A DNA stretch of 64,000 bases from Gadus chalcogrammus (Eukaryota > Chordata > Actinopteri > Gadiformes > Gadidae). Position 1 is the stretch's first letter. The number at the start of each line of letters is the position of its first letter. Positions 1 to 12,455 of the stretch are shown here, in pieces. The notes below the pieces were generated by a model. That model did no database searches. It was not told where the DNA came from and saw nothing but the letters and a program-made list of their open reading frames with translations. The translations under genes and the position numbers were made by a program. Where the stretch lies: contig NC_079426.1 in assembly GCF_026213295.1 (NCBI RefSeq), forward strand, positions 26,474,902 to 26,538,901. Reading direction: 5' to 3'.

Positions 1-561
1 GGGTAAAAACTTTATCATACTTGAGATGTTTCCCCCTATGCCAGAACCAGAATCCTCATTAACAGTATCCCGCATCTTTCCCTCTGCCACCAATCTTAAC
101 TTTTCTCTCTGCAGCTCACTTTCCCTTTCTTCCTGTCTTTCCTGTCGTTTCATTTTTTCCATTTCTAGTTCTATATCTAAACGCTTCTGTTCTAAAACAC
201 TTTCAAGACGTTTTAGTTCCATTTCGCGATCTTTCTCACGTTGATGTTCACGTTCTGCTGCCTCAAACCGCTTTTGCTCCATCTGTAATTGTAAAAGCTG
301 CATCTGTTGCTCAAAACTAACCACATTTTTATCAGAAATGAACACTTCATCTGAGCCATTTGGATTTGTCCCACTGGGAATTACCTCCATAATGGACCTC
401 TCTATTAACACAGATCTAACCCGATTTTTTAGGACCTCTTTTTTAAGATCTCTCGGCAGATCAGTCAATTGATAATGTTCAGCCACTTTCCTTAACTGTT
501 CCTTTGTGAACTTATCAAACAGTGACTCAGATGGAGACGCATAAAACTTATCCAAATCCAT
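1..561 (-). CDS. Gag-like N-terminal part of an LTR retrotransposon polyprotein, open at window edge
   Basis: An uninterrupted minus-strand frame starts at the ATG at 559-561 and runs 187 codons to the window edge with no stop. The first 60 or so residues are mixed-charge and SAP-like in feel (Asp-Leu-Asp-Lys-Phe-Tyr start). Residues of about 97-165 are a long heptad-like Glu/Lys/Arg/Gln helix, so a coiled coil is likely, followed by a short Gly/Ser linker. Fish Gypsy-type elements often carry Gag proteins with this layout. The upstream leader, tRNA-Pro primer site and LTR lie in the correct order on the same strand and support the call. The pol region would lie left of the window. A host coiled-coil gene is the alternative, but the LTR and primer site argue against it. 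Confidence 0.7.
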   Translation of the reverse strand, partial: MDLDKFYASPSESLFDKFTKEQLRKVAEHYQLTDLPRDLKKEVLKNRVRSVLIERSIMEVIPSGTNPNGSDEVFISDKNVVSFEQQMQLLQLQMEQKRFEAAEREHQREKDREMELKRLESVLEQKRLDIELEMEKMKRQERQEERESELQREKLRLVAEGKMRDTVNEDSGSGIGGNISSMIKFLP

Positions 562-1274
562 TTTATACTAGGAATGTTGACTAACAAGCGCTCGGATGGA
601 TATTTTGACAATTATTTTCCAATGTTGGGAGACCAATAAGCTAACGGCTATTACGCGACAGTGTATAGCGCAGCCGGCAACTGAATACAGGTGTACCAAC
701 CCCTTTCCCCCCCAGACTAGAGCAGCCCCGCATCTAACTTCAGACCACGGCCCTAACTCTTTCCTAGCTGGTCTTCAGTGTGCCCTCATGCAATTGAGTT
801 GCAAGCAACCCCAGCGCGTTCGACACACCAAAAATAACAAACACAAAAATAAAAAAACAAAACAACAAACAGCGGTAAGCGCTCTATTCCTAGCGAGGGT
901 TCACGTGTGCTCCGGTAGAATCTAACCTACCACCCCCCCACAATTACCACTACACCTGCACCCAATTTGCCTACCTGCAACGCAAACGTCAGCAACCGCA
1001 GGTAGCCTCCCAAATGGCACTCCTCCTCCTCGGCAAATCAACCAAAGCAAACCACTATCAAACCAAATTAACAACGAAATCTCAATGAACACCAAAACAC
1101 TAAATTATCATTTACCAACTACAAACTTGGCGTGTGTCTCCCCATTTTCCGATAATTTGACTGCACAGGCAAGTTATTCCCGTCAGTATAATCCAAAAGC
1201 CAATTCAACTATACAGCCAAGTCAAAACAAAGCATACTTTCAATTAAGTTACCTTACCAAATTTTGGAAAATTT
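562..1274 (-). other. Untranslated leader of the LTR retrotransposon
   Basis: This stretch lies between the primer-binding site and the Gag start on the minus strand. It is A/C-rich on the plus strand and holds only short spurious frames. By position it is the 5' leader, where a packaging signal would be expected; none can be recognised by eye. Confidence 0.5.
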
Positions 1275-1292
1275 ATCCCGGACGAGCCCCCA
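1275..1292 (-). other. Primer-binding site, tRNA-Pro type
   Basis: Read on the minus strand this 18-mer is TGGGGGCTCGTCCGGGAT, the complement of the 3' end of proline tRNA and the same primer site used by murine leukaemia-type retroviruses. It lies two bases after the LTR end, as expected for reverse-transcription priming. Confidence 0.85.
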
Positions 1293-1294
1293 TA

Positions 1295-1669
1295 TGTCAC
1301 ATGCTGGCTCTAGCATGCAACATGAAATGGGGGAGACCACGCCGTTTTACAATAATAAAAGAGTTTATTATAGTAAGAAGATAATTTAGTATATAATTAA
1401 CTAGAATAAAGATAAAGAAGTGTGGTGTAAATCAGTTCAATGTAAAGTAACCCAAAGTGTCATGCAAAAGTCAGTCTGTGTGTAACAAAACAAAGGACAA
1501 CGAAAACCAACACGCCGGGAGGAAGGAGCCTCTTGACTGTTGTGAAAGCAGGCTTTTAACCTGCTGCCAACACAGGCACACCTGAACTGCATCACCTATT
1601 AAGAGAGAGAGAGAGAACAGGCAAACCAAACAGCCAGGGTGGAGTCAAAGACTCACCAGGGTCGTCACA
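1295..1669 (-). repeat. 5' LTR of the minus-strand retrotransposon
   Basis: On the minus strand the block starts TGTGACGACCC and ends TGTGACA just before the primer-binding site, so it has TG...CA termini and a length of about 375 bp. An AATAAA sits near the 3' side (plus TTTATT at about 1363-1368), consistent with the R-region poly(A) signal. The partner LTR and the far target duplication are outside the window. Confidence 0.7.
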
Positions 1670-1698
1670 ATATATATAAATATTTATAATGCATAGAA

Positions 1699-1808
1699 CG
1701 CCGGTCACTATCGGGAAAATAAGCCCCGACAGGGCGAACAGGACACCAACACACAGCGGAGGTGTCTTGCTTCGCCCTGAAGGGGCTTATTTTCGATAAT
1801 GACCGGCG
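1699..1808. repeat. Short fold-back hairpin, about 48-bp arms
   Basis: The left arm (1699-1747) begins CGCCGGTCACTATCG and the right arm (1761-1808) is its near-perfect inverse, ending CGATAATGACCGGCG, with a 13-bp loop. No coding content. It may be a miniature element or the folded end of a larger one. Confidence 0.7.
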
Positions 1809-1883
1809 ACGTCGTATACATTATCCCGCTTATTACAAGGCTACTTGCCAAGACGAAAAAATAACTTCACATGGTGTGTCTTT

Positions 1884-1999
1884 TTACAATTTATTCGTTA
1901 CCAGCATTCGTAGTGTTGATCAGCAGAGAAATAGTCTGCCAAAGACGTTGACGTTGCTTAGCAACCGAAGACACTCGGGTTGACAAGTTACCGGACTAC
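1884..1999. repeat. Dispersed repeat copy 1 (second copy at 21312-21415)
   Basis: The stretch containing CATTCGTAGTGTTGATCAGC through AGTTACCGGACTA recurs with a few substitutions at 21312-21415. The family is not identified. Confidence 0.65.
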
Positions 2000-2359
2000 T
2001 ATATATGCAAGTGAACGGAGCGTTCCGCGGCATTGAGGAGACCCGTGTTATAAAGGCCTAAAATATTTCTGTTTATGGCATCGATTTCTTCTCAGATTAG
2101 GACAATAAAGCAATGATTTTAAAAAAAGAGTGCGAATGGAAATTATTGCGGCCTGCAAAAAATTATCGCTCATTTAAATTTATCGCGCAATTAATAGATT
2201 TATTGCATATCGCGACAGGCCACACACATTCACCGCTCTCACGCACACACACCTACACACAAACAATAAAATGTATCTGAAGATTGCAGAGAAAAGCGAT
2301 AATAGTCTTAGCAGTAATAGTCTGAGATTACCTGTCTCAGCTTGATCTACAGCTATCTG

Positions 2360-2468
<109 letters not shown>

Positions 2469-2699
2469 AGAAAATATATCTGTATCAGGTTTAGTGCTAA
2501 GGATGTGGACGGTGGACGAATTCACCCAGTCCAAAAGTATACCACTGTTTTACCAATCTGTGTATTTTATGTTTTTAAAGAGAGCACATTCTTTAGACAA
2601 TTTGGCAATAATGATGCTCAGCTTTTCCAGCTGCATATGAAGACGGGATGAGGCCCGCCTGTGTCCCCTGTCCCAGCAGAGCTGTCCCCACACCATGCC

Positions 2700-2836
2700 T
2701 TAAGAGCCTTGATCAGTTATCTAAGAGAGGTACAAGCAGAGCTGTTAGATCTTCCCTTCCCATTGCTTTAAGAGCCTTAATCAGTTATCTAAAAGAGTTA
2801 CAAGCAGATCTGTGAGTTCTCCCCTCACCATTCCTT
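2700..2836. repeat. Two tandem copies of a ~68-bp unit
   Basis: A unit starting TTAAGAGCCTTGATCAGTTA repeats once with about 85 percent identity by eye. No coding content. Confidence 0.6.
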
Positions 2837-2940
2837 TCTGACCCTTGATCAGTTGAAGTCATGATCTTTTCACAGTGCGAAATGATGAATGTAACTGGGT
2901 GCAAATACAAATAGAATGATACTAACTATCCAAACTATTA

Positions 2941-3489
2941 TGCCGCTTTTCCACTGCATGGTACCAGCTCGACACGACTCGACTCGACTCAGCTCGCCTT
3001 TTTTGCGTTTCCACCGCGAAAACATGGTATCAAGTACCTGAAGTGGCTGCTTTTTCTAGTACCGCCTCGCTCTAGGTTCCAAGCGGCTGAGCCGATGCTA
3101 AAAGGTGACGTCGGCAGACGGCCGGCCACTGATTGGCCAGAGAGTGTGACGAAGTCACGAGAGCGACATGGCAACCATGCTGGTAACAGCCATAGCAGCG
3201 CCGCAGCCAACATATTCCACTTCTTCAAAATGCCAGCTAATAATACGAACACGAATACCATCGCATCGATGTTCTCCATTGTTGTTATGTGGGTTCTGTC
3301 CATGTGTGGGTTACGTAGGTGTTGTTTGCGTCGCGTACAAAAATACGTCACAGCCCTTTCGCGCAGCCGACCCCGCCCACGTCCCGGAGGTACTATTTGC
3401 GGTGGAAAAGGACCCGCGCTGCTACCGTGTCGAGTCGTGTCGAGTCGTGTCGTGTCGAGTCGAGCTACATGTGCGGTGGAAAAGCGGCA
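2941..3489. mobile_element. PIF/Harbinger-like MITE
   Basis: The block starts TGCCGCTTTTCCACTGCA and ends with its inverse (TGCGGTGGAAAAGCGGCA). It is flanked on both sides by TTA, matching the 3-bp TNA target duplication of PIF/Harbinger transposons. The interior (549 bp in total) holds only spurious overlapping frames and no transposase, so it is non-autonomous. Confidence 0.8.
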
Positions 3490-3587
3490 TTACACTTTGC
3501 TGTGTTGTTTAGTGCCAGAAATGTTGTATTGTCTGTTGTAGGTATTGGTATGTGACTATGGTTGGACCGGCTAACAGAAACTTGGGG

Positions 3588-4030
3588 GTAACACTTTACA
3601 ATATGGTACGCAAAACGTGGGTAGTTACTGAGGAACGAATGTGTAACGAATGATGAACTACCAGGGGGCCCTAACAGGGCCCTGTTAGGGCCCTAAGTAA
3701 GTTACTCAGTAACTACTTAGGAGTTACTGGTAAACAGACTAGGGGACTACTGTATTCGTTACTGTGTAACGAATGATGAACAACGAGGGCCCTGTAAGGG
3801 CCCTAAGTGAGTTACTCAGTAACTACTGAGGAGTTACTGATAAACAGACTAGGGGATGTTATAAATGTTTAACTAAAGTGGCTGTAGATCCCTCATTGTC
3901 ATTAACAGTGGTTTGGCGTTTTATAGCTAACCCTAAAGTACTGGTAAACAAATGATTCAAAAAGCTTCACTACTGGTAAACGAATGATTCCAAAAGCTTA
4001 ACTACTGGTGAACGAATGGTTTGCGAAAGA
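3588..4030. repeat. Diverged relative of the neighbouring fold-back element, with internal tandem units
   Basis: The stretch 3641-3860 holds two tandem copies of a ~124-bp unit with palindromic GGGCCCTNNNAGGGCCC cores. The stretch 3890-4030 (AACAGTGGTTTGG, CTACTGGTGAACGA) matches the sequence at 8757-8815 inside the large fold-back element, so this is probably a related truncated copy. No transposase. Confidence 0.5.
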
Positions 4031-4849
4031 GTAAGTGGCGTGTCATAGAAACAAAGAGGGCACTCGTCAAAATCTGTTTTAAACTTAATAGAGTGCATTC
4101 CCACAAACAACCATTTATACAACAACGAAAGCACTTAGACATTTACTCAATACGAGGATGGAGATGGAACGTGTGTTCGTATTGAGTAATATGTTACAGG
4201 GTCAACGGTGCACCAATTGGTCAACTGCAAACCGAACAATACATTAATCAATTATTGTAGGCAAAAAAATAAAAACTTCACAGCCCACACCTACCCCAGG
4301 CGGTAACCCTTCCTTTTACAGTCCCCTAATTACTAGGTATTTACCCTGTACATACATGGTAAATCATAGTGTATTACTGGGTAATTACCACTGGTAATAA
4401 GAAGGTAAATACAGAGGAATTATCCAGTAAATTATAGTGTATTACTGCGTAATTACCACTGGTAATAATAAGGTAAATACAGAGGAATTACAGCTGAAGT
4501 ACTAAGTAAAACCTCCACTATTACCCATCAACTCAACTAAGTAGCGTGTAGTTGTAACTGTTTTAGGTTGGTAATAACTCAGATATTGTGTACTTTCTAG
4601 GAAATTAGGCAACCAATTCTTAGAAACACTTATTATCCAAGGTTTATGTTCTTAACAGCCGAAGTTTAATGATGTACAATCTAGAAATTAGCATAGTACT
4701 TTCCAATAAAATACTTTTTCTTAGTTATTATTCGTAGCTACACCCATTTAGAAAGGGTTTATTCGATTTACAACTATGGAATTACTTACCTGGTAACAAC
4801 CTCTGCAGGAACAGTTTTCCTCTAGTGTTATGGTACATCTTCTTAAATA

Positions 4850-6330
4850 CTGGGTACAAAGCCGTTTGTTTCCATGGTATTACCAGGTTCTTACCATATA
4901 ATTTATAATAGATACATTCCATTATCCATGCAGTCAACACAAACTTGTACCATGTACGTTCTGCGACGTTACCAAGTAAAACACACCAATTTACCCAGTA
5001 ATTAAGCTGAAACTGTACTGTAAAAGGAAGCCTTGTTTGTTTCCATGGTATTACCAGGTTCTTACCATATAATTTGTAATACATTATTCCCTTTTCCATG
5101 CAGTCAACACAAACTTGTACCATGTACGTTCTGCGACGTTACCAAGTGAAACACGACAATTTACCCAGTAATTAAGCTGAAACTGTACTGTAAAAGAAAG
5201 CCTTGTTTGTTTCCATGGTATTACCAGGTTCTTACCATATAATTTGTAATACATTCCCTTTTCCATGCAGTCAACACAAACTTGTACCATGTACGTTCTG
5301 CGACGTTACCAAGTAAAACACGACAATTTACCCAGTAATTAAGCTGAAACTGTACTGTAAAAGGAAGCCTTGTTTGTTTCCATGGTATTACCAGGTTCTT
5401 ACCATATAATTTGTAATACATTATTCCCTTTTCCATGCAGTCAACACAAACTTGTACCATGTACGTTCTGCGACGTTACCAAGTAAAACACGACAATTTA
5501 CCCAGTAATTAAGCTGAAACTGTACTGTAAAAGGAAGCCTCGTTTGTTTCCATGGTATTACCAGGTTCTTACCATATAATTTGTAATACATTATTCCCTT
5601 TTCCATGCAGCCAACACAAACTTGTACCATGTACGTTCTGCGACGTTACCAAGTAAAACACGACAATTTACCCAGTAATTAAGCTGAAACTGTACTGTAA
5701 AAGGAAGTCTCGTTTGTTTCCATGGTATTACCTGGTTCTTACCATATCATTTGTAATACATTATTCCCTTTTCCATGCAGTCAACACAAACTTGTACCAT
5801 GTACGTTCTGTGACGTTACCAAGTAAAACACGACAATTTACCCAGTAATTAAGCTGAAACTGTACTGTAAAAGGAAGCCTCGTTTGTTTCCATGGTATTA
5901 CCAGGTTCTTACCATATAATTTGTAATACATTATTCCCTTTTCCATGCAGTCAACACAAACTTGTACCATGTACGTTCTGCAACGTTATCAAGTAAAACA
6001 CGACAATTTACCCAGTAATTAAGCTGAAACTGTACTGTAAAAGGAAGCCTTGTTTGTTTCCATGGTATTACCAGGTTCTTACCATATAATTTGTAATACA
6101 TTATTCCCTTTTCCATGTAGTCAACACAAACTTGTACCATGTACGTTCTGTGACGTTATCAAGTAAAACACGACAATTTACCCAGTAATTAAGCTGAAAC
6201 TGTACTGTAAAAGGAAGCCTCGTTTGTTTCCATGGTATTACCAGGCTCTTACCATATAAGTTGTAACTGGTTATTCCCTTTTCCCTGCAATCAACACAAA
6301 CCATATATGTTCTGCAACATCGTTCACCAG
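4850..6330. repeat. Left-arm array of a ~170-bp unit, about nine copies
   Basis: The landmark TGCAGTCAACACAAACTTGTACC recurs every 170 bp (about 4930, 5100, 5266, 5438, 5608, 5778, 5948, 6118 and a diverged copy near 6288). Copies are about 95 percent identical in the middle and more diverged at both edges, as expected for unequal crossover. Confidence 0.9.
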
Positions 6331-7443
6331 TAGTTAAGCACTTTAATTGTTGTTATAAAACCCCAAACCACTGTTGATGAAAGACATATTAAAATTAAAC
6401 AAAATCAAAGGCTTATCTTTCAAACAATGCATATCTCACAAACAGGCACTGAACACTGAAGAAATCGGACAAAAAAAAGAGCCGTCCACATCAACTCAAT
6501 TTAAATGTTACTGATGGTGTTTTCATAAAACACATGACAGTGTTATGGCAAGTGACCACAAGGAAGACTGCTTCAACCTCTACAATTTGAATAAGTGGTG
6601 AATGCCATGCAGCAATCTGCCTATGGGAGCATCTTTGTGGTCATTCGCAAACCAATGAGTCCACTCGATGAATGAGAGATGACTCTTTAGTGTCTTCTCT
6701 GTGAGGTATCCCTGGTACCCAGGGATATCCCTGGTATCCCAGGTACCTCCAAATATCCCCTTCAAGAATCAGAAGACAAGAAAATAAAATTAGGACTGTC
6801 AATTAATGAACATTTCTAGAACATGTAGAACTCAAAGATTATTTTGTTTATCAGTTAAGAAAGGATGCTGGTCCTCTGGCCATTGTGTTTGGTCATATTG
6901 AAAAGAGAAAAAGGCATAGCCATAAATACAGTTAATAGGACGGGAGGGGAAAGGCAGTTAGCCCTTTAGCATCGAGCTAGCGGAGCTTCTGTCATTCAAA
7001 TAACTCGGACATGTTGTTTAAAACCTATAACACCCAATTTATTAAAATATCCGGATTTAATTGGGCTCTCTCCCATAAGTACAGTTAATAGGACGGGAAG
7101 AGACAGGCTCTCTTAGCCCCGGTTAGCGCGATGCTAAAGAGCAGCTCTACCGGAGCATGCCACCTCAACAGGTGCAAGTTAGCCTCCGGTTTGATATCTG
7201 CCGGATATTCGGTTTACCACCCAATCGGATTCATCAACATAAGTGCAATACATTACGGGCTTAGTATGTTGAGGACGGTTTAGGACACTGTATCGCGAAA
7301 AATCACAAACACATGTTGTCGCCATCAATGTCTGTGCAACAACGTCATTTACGTTCTGGCTGCTACCTGTTTTAGGGGCCGTCAACAAATTACACTCACC
7401 GACTGTTGGCAGAGACGTTACCATGGAATTGTTTCAGGAAATT

Positions 7444-7677
7444 AATCACACAAATATATTGCAATATAGTTAATCATAATGCAGTTAATAGTTTAATATT
7501 CGACAAAAATCGACCAAACTATATTTGAAATTATTAATTGCATCCCGTTTAACAATAATGGAATATATTAGCAAAGTTACCTGCAGTAAGTAGCAGCCCA
7601 CCATTGGCAACTACTACTACAATCAGGTGACAAAATGTATTTTTTTGTGATTTTTATGTTATTTTATATGATTTATT
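7444..7677. other. Unpaired centre of the fold-back element
   Basis: A/T-rich loop between the two arms. It has no open frame of note, so there is no cargo or transposase. Confidence 0.6.
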
Positions 7678-8819
7678 TCCAGAAACAATTCCATGGTAAC
7701 GTCTCTGCCACCAGTCGGTGAGTGTAACTTGTTGACGGTCCCTAAAACAGGTAGCAGCCAGAGAACGTAAATGACGTTGTTGCACAGACATCGATGGCGA
7801 CAACATGTGTTTGTGATTTTTCGCGATACGGTGTCCTAAACCGTCCTCAACATACTAAGCCCGTGATGTATTGCACTTATGTTGATGAATCCGATTGGGT
7901 GGTAAACCGAATATCCGGCGAATATCAAACCGGAGGCTAACTTGCACCTGTTGAGGTGGCATTCTCCGGTAGAGCTGCTCTTTAGCATCGCGCTAACCGG
8001 GGCTAACAGAGCCTGTCTCTTCCCGTCCTATTAACTGTACTTATGGGAGAGAGCCCGATTAAATCTGGATATTTTAATAAATTGGGTGTTATAGGTTTTA
8101 AACAACATGTCCGAATTATTTGAATGACAGAAGCTCCGCTAGCTCGATGCTAAAGGGCTAACCGGAGCTAACTGCCTGTCCCCTCCCGTCCTATTAACTG
8201 TATTTATGGCTATGCCTTTTTCTCTTTTCAATATGACCAAACACAATGGCCAGAGTTCCAGCATCCTTTCATAACTGATAAACAAAATAATCTTTGAGTT
8301 CTACATGAATTGACAGTCCTAATGTTTATTTTCTTGTCTTCTGATTCTTGAAGGGGAGATTTGGAGGTACCTGGTCAGGTCTTGGTCAGCCTTCAAATCC
8401 CAGATGTGGAGACTGCAGGGATACCTCACAGAGAAGACACTAAAGAGTCATCTCTCATTTATCGAGTGGACTCATTGGTTTGCGAATGACCACAAAGATG
8501 CTCCCATAGGCAGATTGCTGCATGGCATTCACCACTTATTCAAATTGTAGAGGTTGAAGATGTCTTCCTTGTGGTCACTTGCCATAACACTGTCATGTGT
8601 TTTATGAAAACACCATCAGTAACATTTAAATTGAGTTGATGTGGACGGCTCTTTTTTTTGTCCGATTTCTTCAGTGTTCTGTGCCTGTTTGTGAGATATG
8701 CATTGTTTGAAAGATAAGCCTTTGATTTTGTTTAATTTTATTATGTCTTTCATCAACAGTGGTTTGGGGTTTTATAACGACAATTAAAGTGCTTAACTAC
8801 TGGTGAACGATGTTGCAGA

Positions 8820-9790
8820 ACATATATGGTTTGTGTTGATTGCATGGAAAAGGGAATAACCAGTTACAACTTATATGGTAAGAGCCTTCCTTTTACAGTA
8901 CAGTTTCAGCTTACTTACTGGGTAAATTGTCGTGTTTTACTTGGTAACGTCGCAGAACGTACATGGTACAAGTTTGTGTTGACTGCATGGAAAAGGGAAT
9001 AATGTATTACAAATTATATGGTAAGAACCTGGTAATACCATGGAAACAAACGAGGCTTCCTTTTACAGTACAGTTTCAGCTTAATTACTGGGTAAATTGT
9101 CGTGTTTTACTTGGTAACGTCGCAGAACGTACATGGTACAAGTTTGTGTTGACTGCATGGAAAAGGGAATAATGTATTACAAATTATATGGTAAGAACCT
9201 GGTAATACCATGGAAACAAACGAGGCTTCCTTTTACAGTACAGTTTTAGGCTAAATTACTGGGTAAATTGTCGTGTTTTACTTGGTAACGTCGCAGAACG
9301 TACATGGTACAAGTTTGTGTTGACTGCATGGAAAAGGGAATAATGTATTACAAATTATATGGTAAGAACCTGGTAATACCATGGAAATAAACTAGGCTTC
9401 CTTTTACAGTACAGTTTCAGCTTAATTACTGGGTAAATTGTCGTGTTTTACTTGGTAACGTCGCAGAACGTACATGGTACAAGTTTGTGTTGACTGCATG
9501 GAAAAGGGAATAATGTATTACAAATTATATGGTAAGAAACTGGTAATACCATGTAAACAAACGAGGCTTCCTTTTACAGTACAGTTTCAGCTTAATTACT
9601 GGGTAAATTGGTGTGTTTTACTTGGTAACGTCGCAGAACGTACATGGTACAAGTTTGTGTTGACTGCATGGATAATGGAATGTATCTATTATAAATTATA
9701 TGGTAAGAACCTGGTAATACCATGGAAACAAACGGCTTTGTACCCAGTATTTAAGAAGATGTACCATAACACTAGAGGAAAACTGTTCCT
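8820..9790. repeat. Right-arm array of the ~170-bp unit, about six copies
   Basis: This is the inverse orientation of the left array. The landmark GGTACAAGTTTGTGTTGACTGC recurs at about 8964, 9136, 9305, 9475 and 9645, with a diverged first copy near 8830. Confidence 0.9.
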
Positions 9791-10294
9791 GCAGAGGTTG
9801 TTACCAGGTAAGTAATTCCATAGTGGTAAATCGAATAAACCCTTTCTAAATGGGTGTAGCTACGAATAATAACTAAGAAAAAGTATTTTATTGGAAAGTA
9901 CTATACTAATTTCTAGATAGTACATCATTAAATTTGGGCTGTTACCAAAATAAACCTTGGATAATAGGTGTTTCTAAGAATTGGTTGCCTAATTTCCTAG
10001 GAAGTACACAATATCTGAGTTATTACCAACCTAAAACAGTTACAACTACACACTACTTAGTTGAGTTGATGGTAATAGTGGAGGTTTTACTTGGTACATC
10101 AGCTGTAATTCCTCTGTATTTACCTTCTTATTACCAGTAGTAATTACACAGTAATACACTATAATTTACCGGATAATTCCACTGTATTTACCTTCTTATT
10201 ACCAGTGGTAATTACCCAGTAATACACTATAATTTACCATGTATGTACCGGGTAAATACCTAGTAATTAGGGGACTGTAAAAGGAAGGGTTACC

Positions 10295-10503
10295 TAGTAA
10301 TAGTAGTAGTAGCAGCAGTATTAGCAGTGGTAGCAGTACTAATAGTATATTAGTAGTAGTAATAGCAGTAGTAGTGGTAGTCGTCGTAGTAGTATTAATA
10401 GTATAGTAGTAGCATTAATAGCAGTAGACGTTGTAGAAGTAGTTGCAGTTGTAGTAGTTGCAGAAGTAGTAGTAGTATAACTAGTAGTAGTAGTCGTAGT
10501 TGC
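10295..10503. repeat. Imperfect TAG/CAG trinucleotide repeat
   Basis: About 210 bp of degenerate TAGTAGTAG/TAGCAG repeats starts directly at the right end of the fold-back element. Confidence 0.85.
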
Positions 10504-11299
10504 TAGCACAAGATGAACGGCTAATACATCACTAGACCGTAAAAATACATGTCTAGGCAATAATATACTATTTTCACACCATAGTGCCATTTATGAGGTT
10601 GAAGTTCTTTGAAAAATGACAAAGACCAATATGTGTGGAAAAATTGCTTTGAGACTTGCAACGTCATACCCTTTGTTGTGGAGGCCAACTCTACAATTTC
10701 CATTTTCCCAAAATGGAGCTTTAAAGTTTTATGGTTGTGTATCATCTTCTTCTTTATGATGCTGCAGGCTGTTTTAGCTCTTTTTAACAGCTAAGATATA
10801 TTCTGGAACAAAATCCATCTCATGGAGATATGTAGCAAAAGGTCTTAATATTGCAGACTCCTTAACAAATGTAAAATGACAGTGTTGCATATAACAGTGA
10901 GAAAGCTTGCCTCATGCACACAAATACACATACACAGGAATACACATACCTGTCATCGGTTAAACATCCTTCTTTGTATAAGTCATGTGTGCTTTCTTCC
11001 TCTTTCTATCTATCTCAGTCTCTATTTCTATCAACACGCACACACACAAACCCACCCACCAACACACACACACACACACACAAACACAGGGTTATCTGTG
11101 CATAACCCTCATGCACAGATATATTTGATGTGTGAAAGGCTGTGATGCAAGACGAAACATCTGCGAGTCATTCTCATTCCCTTTCTATCTCAGTCAGTTT
11201 TTCTCTTCGCCCACAAACACATAAACAGACTGTTTGAATAACAATATTATTTTGTATTCTAGATCTTCTACCATGTAACATAAACTCTTAGGATGAGAC

Positions 11300-11316
11300 A
11301 TGGGTTTTTTACACAC

Positions 11317-11402
<86 letters not shown>

Positions 11403-11436
11403 ACAAATGCACAAGACACAAACACACACACACACT
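11300..11436. repeat. (CA)n microsatellite
   Basis: Nearly pure CA from 11321 to 11397, with degenerate CA on both sides. Confidence 0.95.
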
Positions 11437-12302
11437 GGATGATATCTTCCACATTTTGAATTTTTTGTAACAGCTTTGTCGCCTCCCTGTTCCACAGTAT
11501 ATTTCCTTTCAGTGTATTGTGCAAATGTCATTCCAGCGATGCCGAATGCCCATTCAGGGGAAACAGAAACACCACAAAAAGAGGGGAATATGTGGAAGGA
11601 AACAGGAAATAGGGAGAGGGAATGGAACAAGGCAAGGAGGCATCCCCTATTCACACACTGTGTGTGTTTCAGCAGGTCCTGACTCTGTTTGTTGATTCCA
11701 TGTAAAGGCAAATCAAAGGGAGGGCAGGGAGCAGAGGAGAGGTAGAGGAGAAGCAGATAGAAGAAAAGAAATAGAAAGGACCTTTATTTTCCAGTTGGTC
11801 TAACATTTCTCTACAGCCCATCTGTTTCCATGTTTGATTATGCAAAAATACTGCAGTCCTGAAGATAGCTCCATGGGAAGCTGAATAAAAGAAGAATACA
11901 GGCCATAGTGGAGGACAAAATAGGGAGTGCTAATAGAAGGAGGAAGAAGTTATGGTTGGCTTTCTCCTCCTGTCATTTCAAGGGTTTGCACCTCACATAA
12001 AAGTCATCGATGCCGTTGTGAATCACAGTGACAATGAAACTTTAGAACACATAGTAAAATAAATGTCTCTTACCTTGAGCTTGAAATTCTTGAAATTGAA
12101 TACTGAGATTGTGTAGCTATCTGACTTTTCTGAGATCTTGTTACTTTCGGACACGTATGCCTTTAATTTGTACTCTTTGGATTGTGTGGGTCTTAAGAGA
12201 TATTTCTCCTTGAAAGATATAAGCGATGGGTGTGGTGTAGCATTGATGTGTTCGAGCTCAAAGGATCCAGTTTTAATTCAAAGTCAAATGTTTTCATCAA
12301 CC

Positions 12303-12455
12303 CTGCTGTGGCTGGATGGATGGTTGATGGGTGATGGATAATGGATGATGAATGGATGATGGATGATGGATGGATGATGGATGGATGATGGACGATGGTT
12401 GATGGATGATGGATGGATGATGGGTTATGAATGATAGGTGATGGATGGATGCTTA
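12303..12455. repeat. GATG/GGATGGAT simple repeat
   Basis: Degenerate tetranucleotide repeat of GGAT/GATG units. The minus-strand frame through it is just repeated Ser/His/Pro. Confidence 0.9.

Larger units (their letters stand above)
4302..10294. mobile_element. 6-kb fold-back transposable element with 2.6-3.1 kb inverted arms
   Basis: The left end GGTAACCCTTCCTTTTACAG is mirrored by CTGTAAAAGGAAGGGTTACC at 10275-10294, and homology continues inward to 7443 on the left and 7678 on the right. That leaves a unique centre of about 234 bp. The arms are 3142 and 2617 bp; the difference is about three units of the internal 170-bp array. No transposase frame exists, so the element is non-autonomous. 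I see no clear target duplication and cannot assign a superfamily. The repeated 69-residue frames inside are by-products of the array. Confidence 0.8.

Noticed and set aside
2989..3555. Overlapping 78-148 residue frames on both strands
   Set aside because: They lie inside a non-autonomous Harbinger-like MITE with clear ends and TTA target duplication.
4782..6304. Series of near-identical 60-110 residue frames with MVQVCVDCMEKGIMYYKLYG
   Set aside because: They arise because the 170-bp DNA unit repeats and happens to be open in one frame; the same frames occur in mirror image at 8963-9815. No sign of a real protein.
4850..6330. Regular 170-bp periodicity considered as a CRISPR-like or satellite array
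   Set aside because: Units are whole-length repeats without variable spacers, the DNA is eukaryotic and the array lies in fold-back arms, so it is subterminal transposon repeats.
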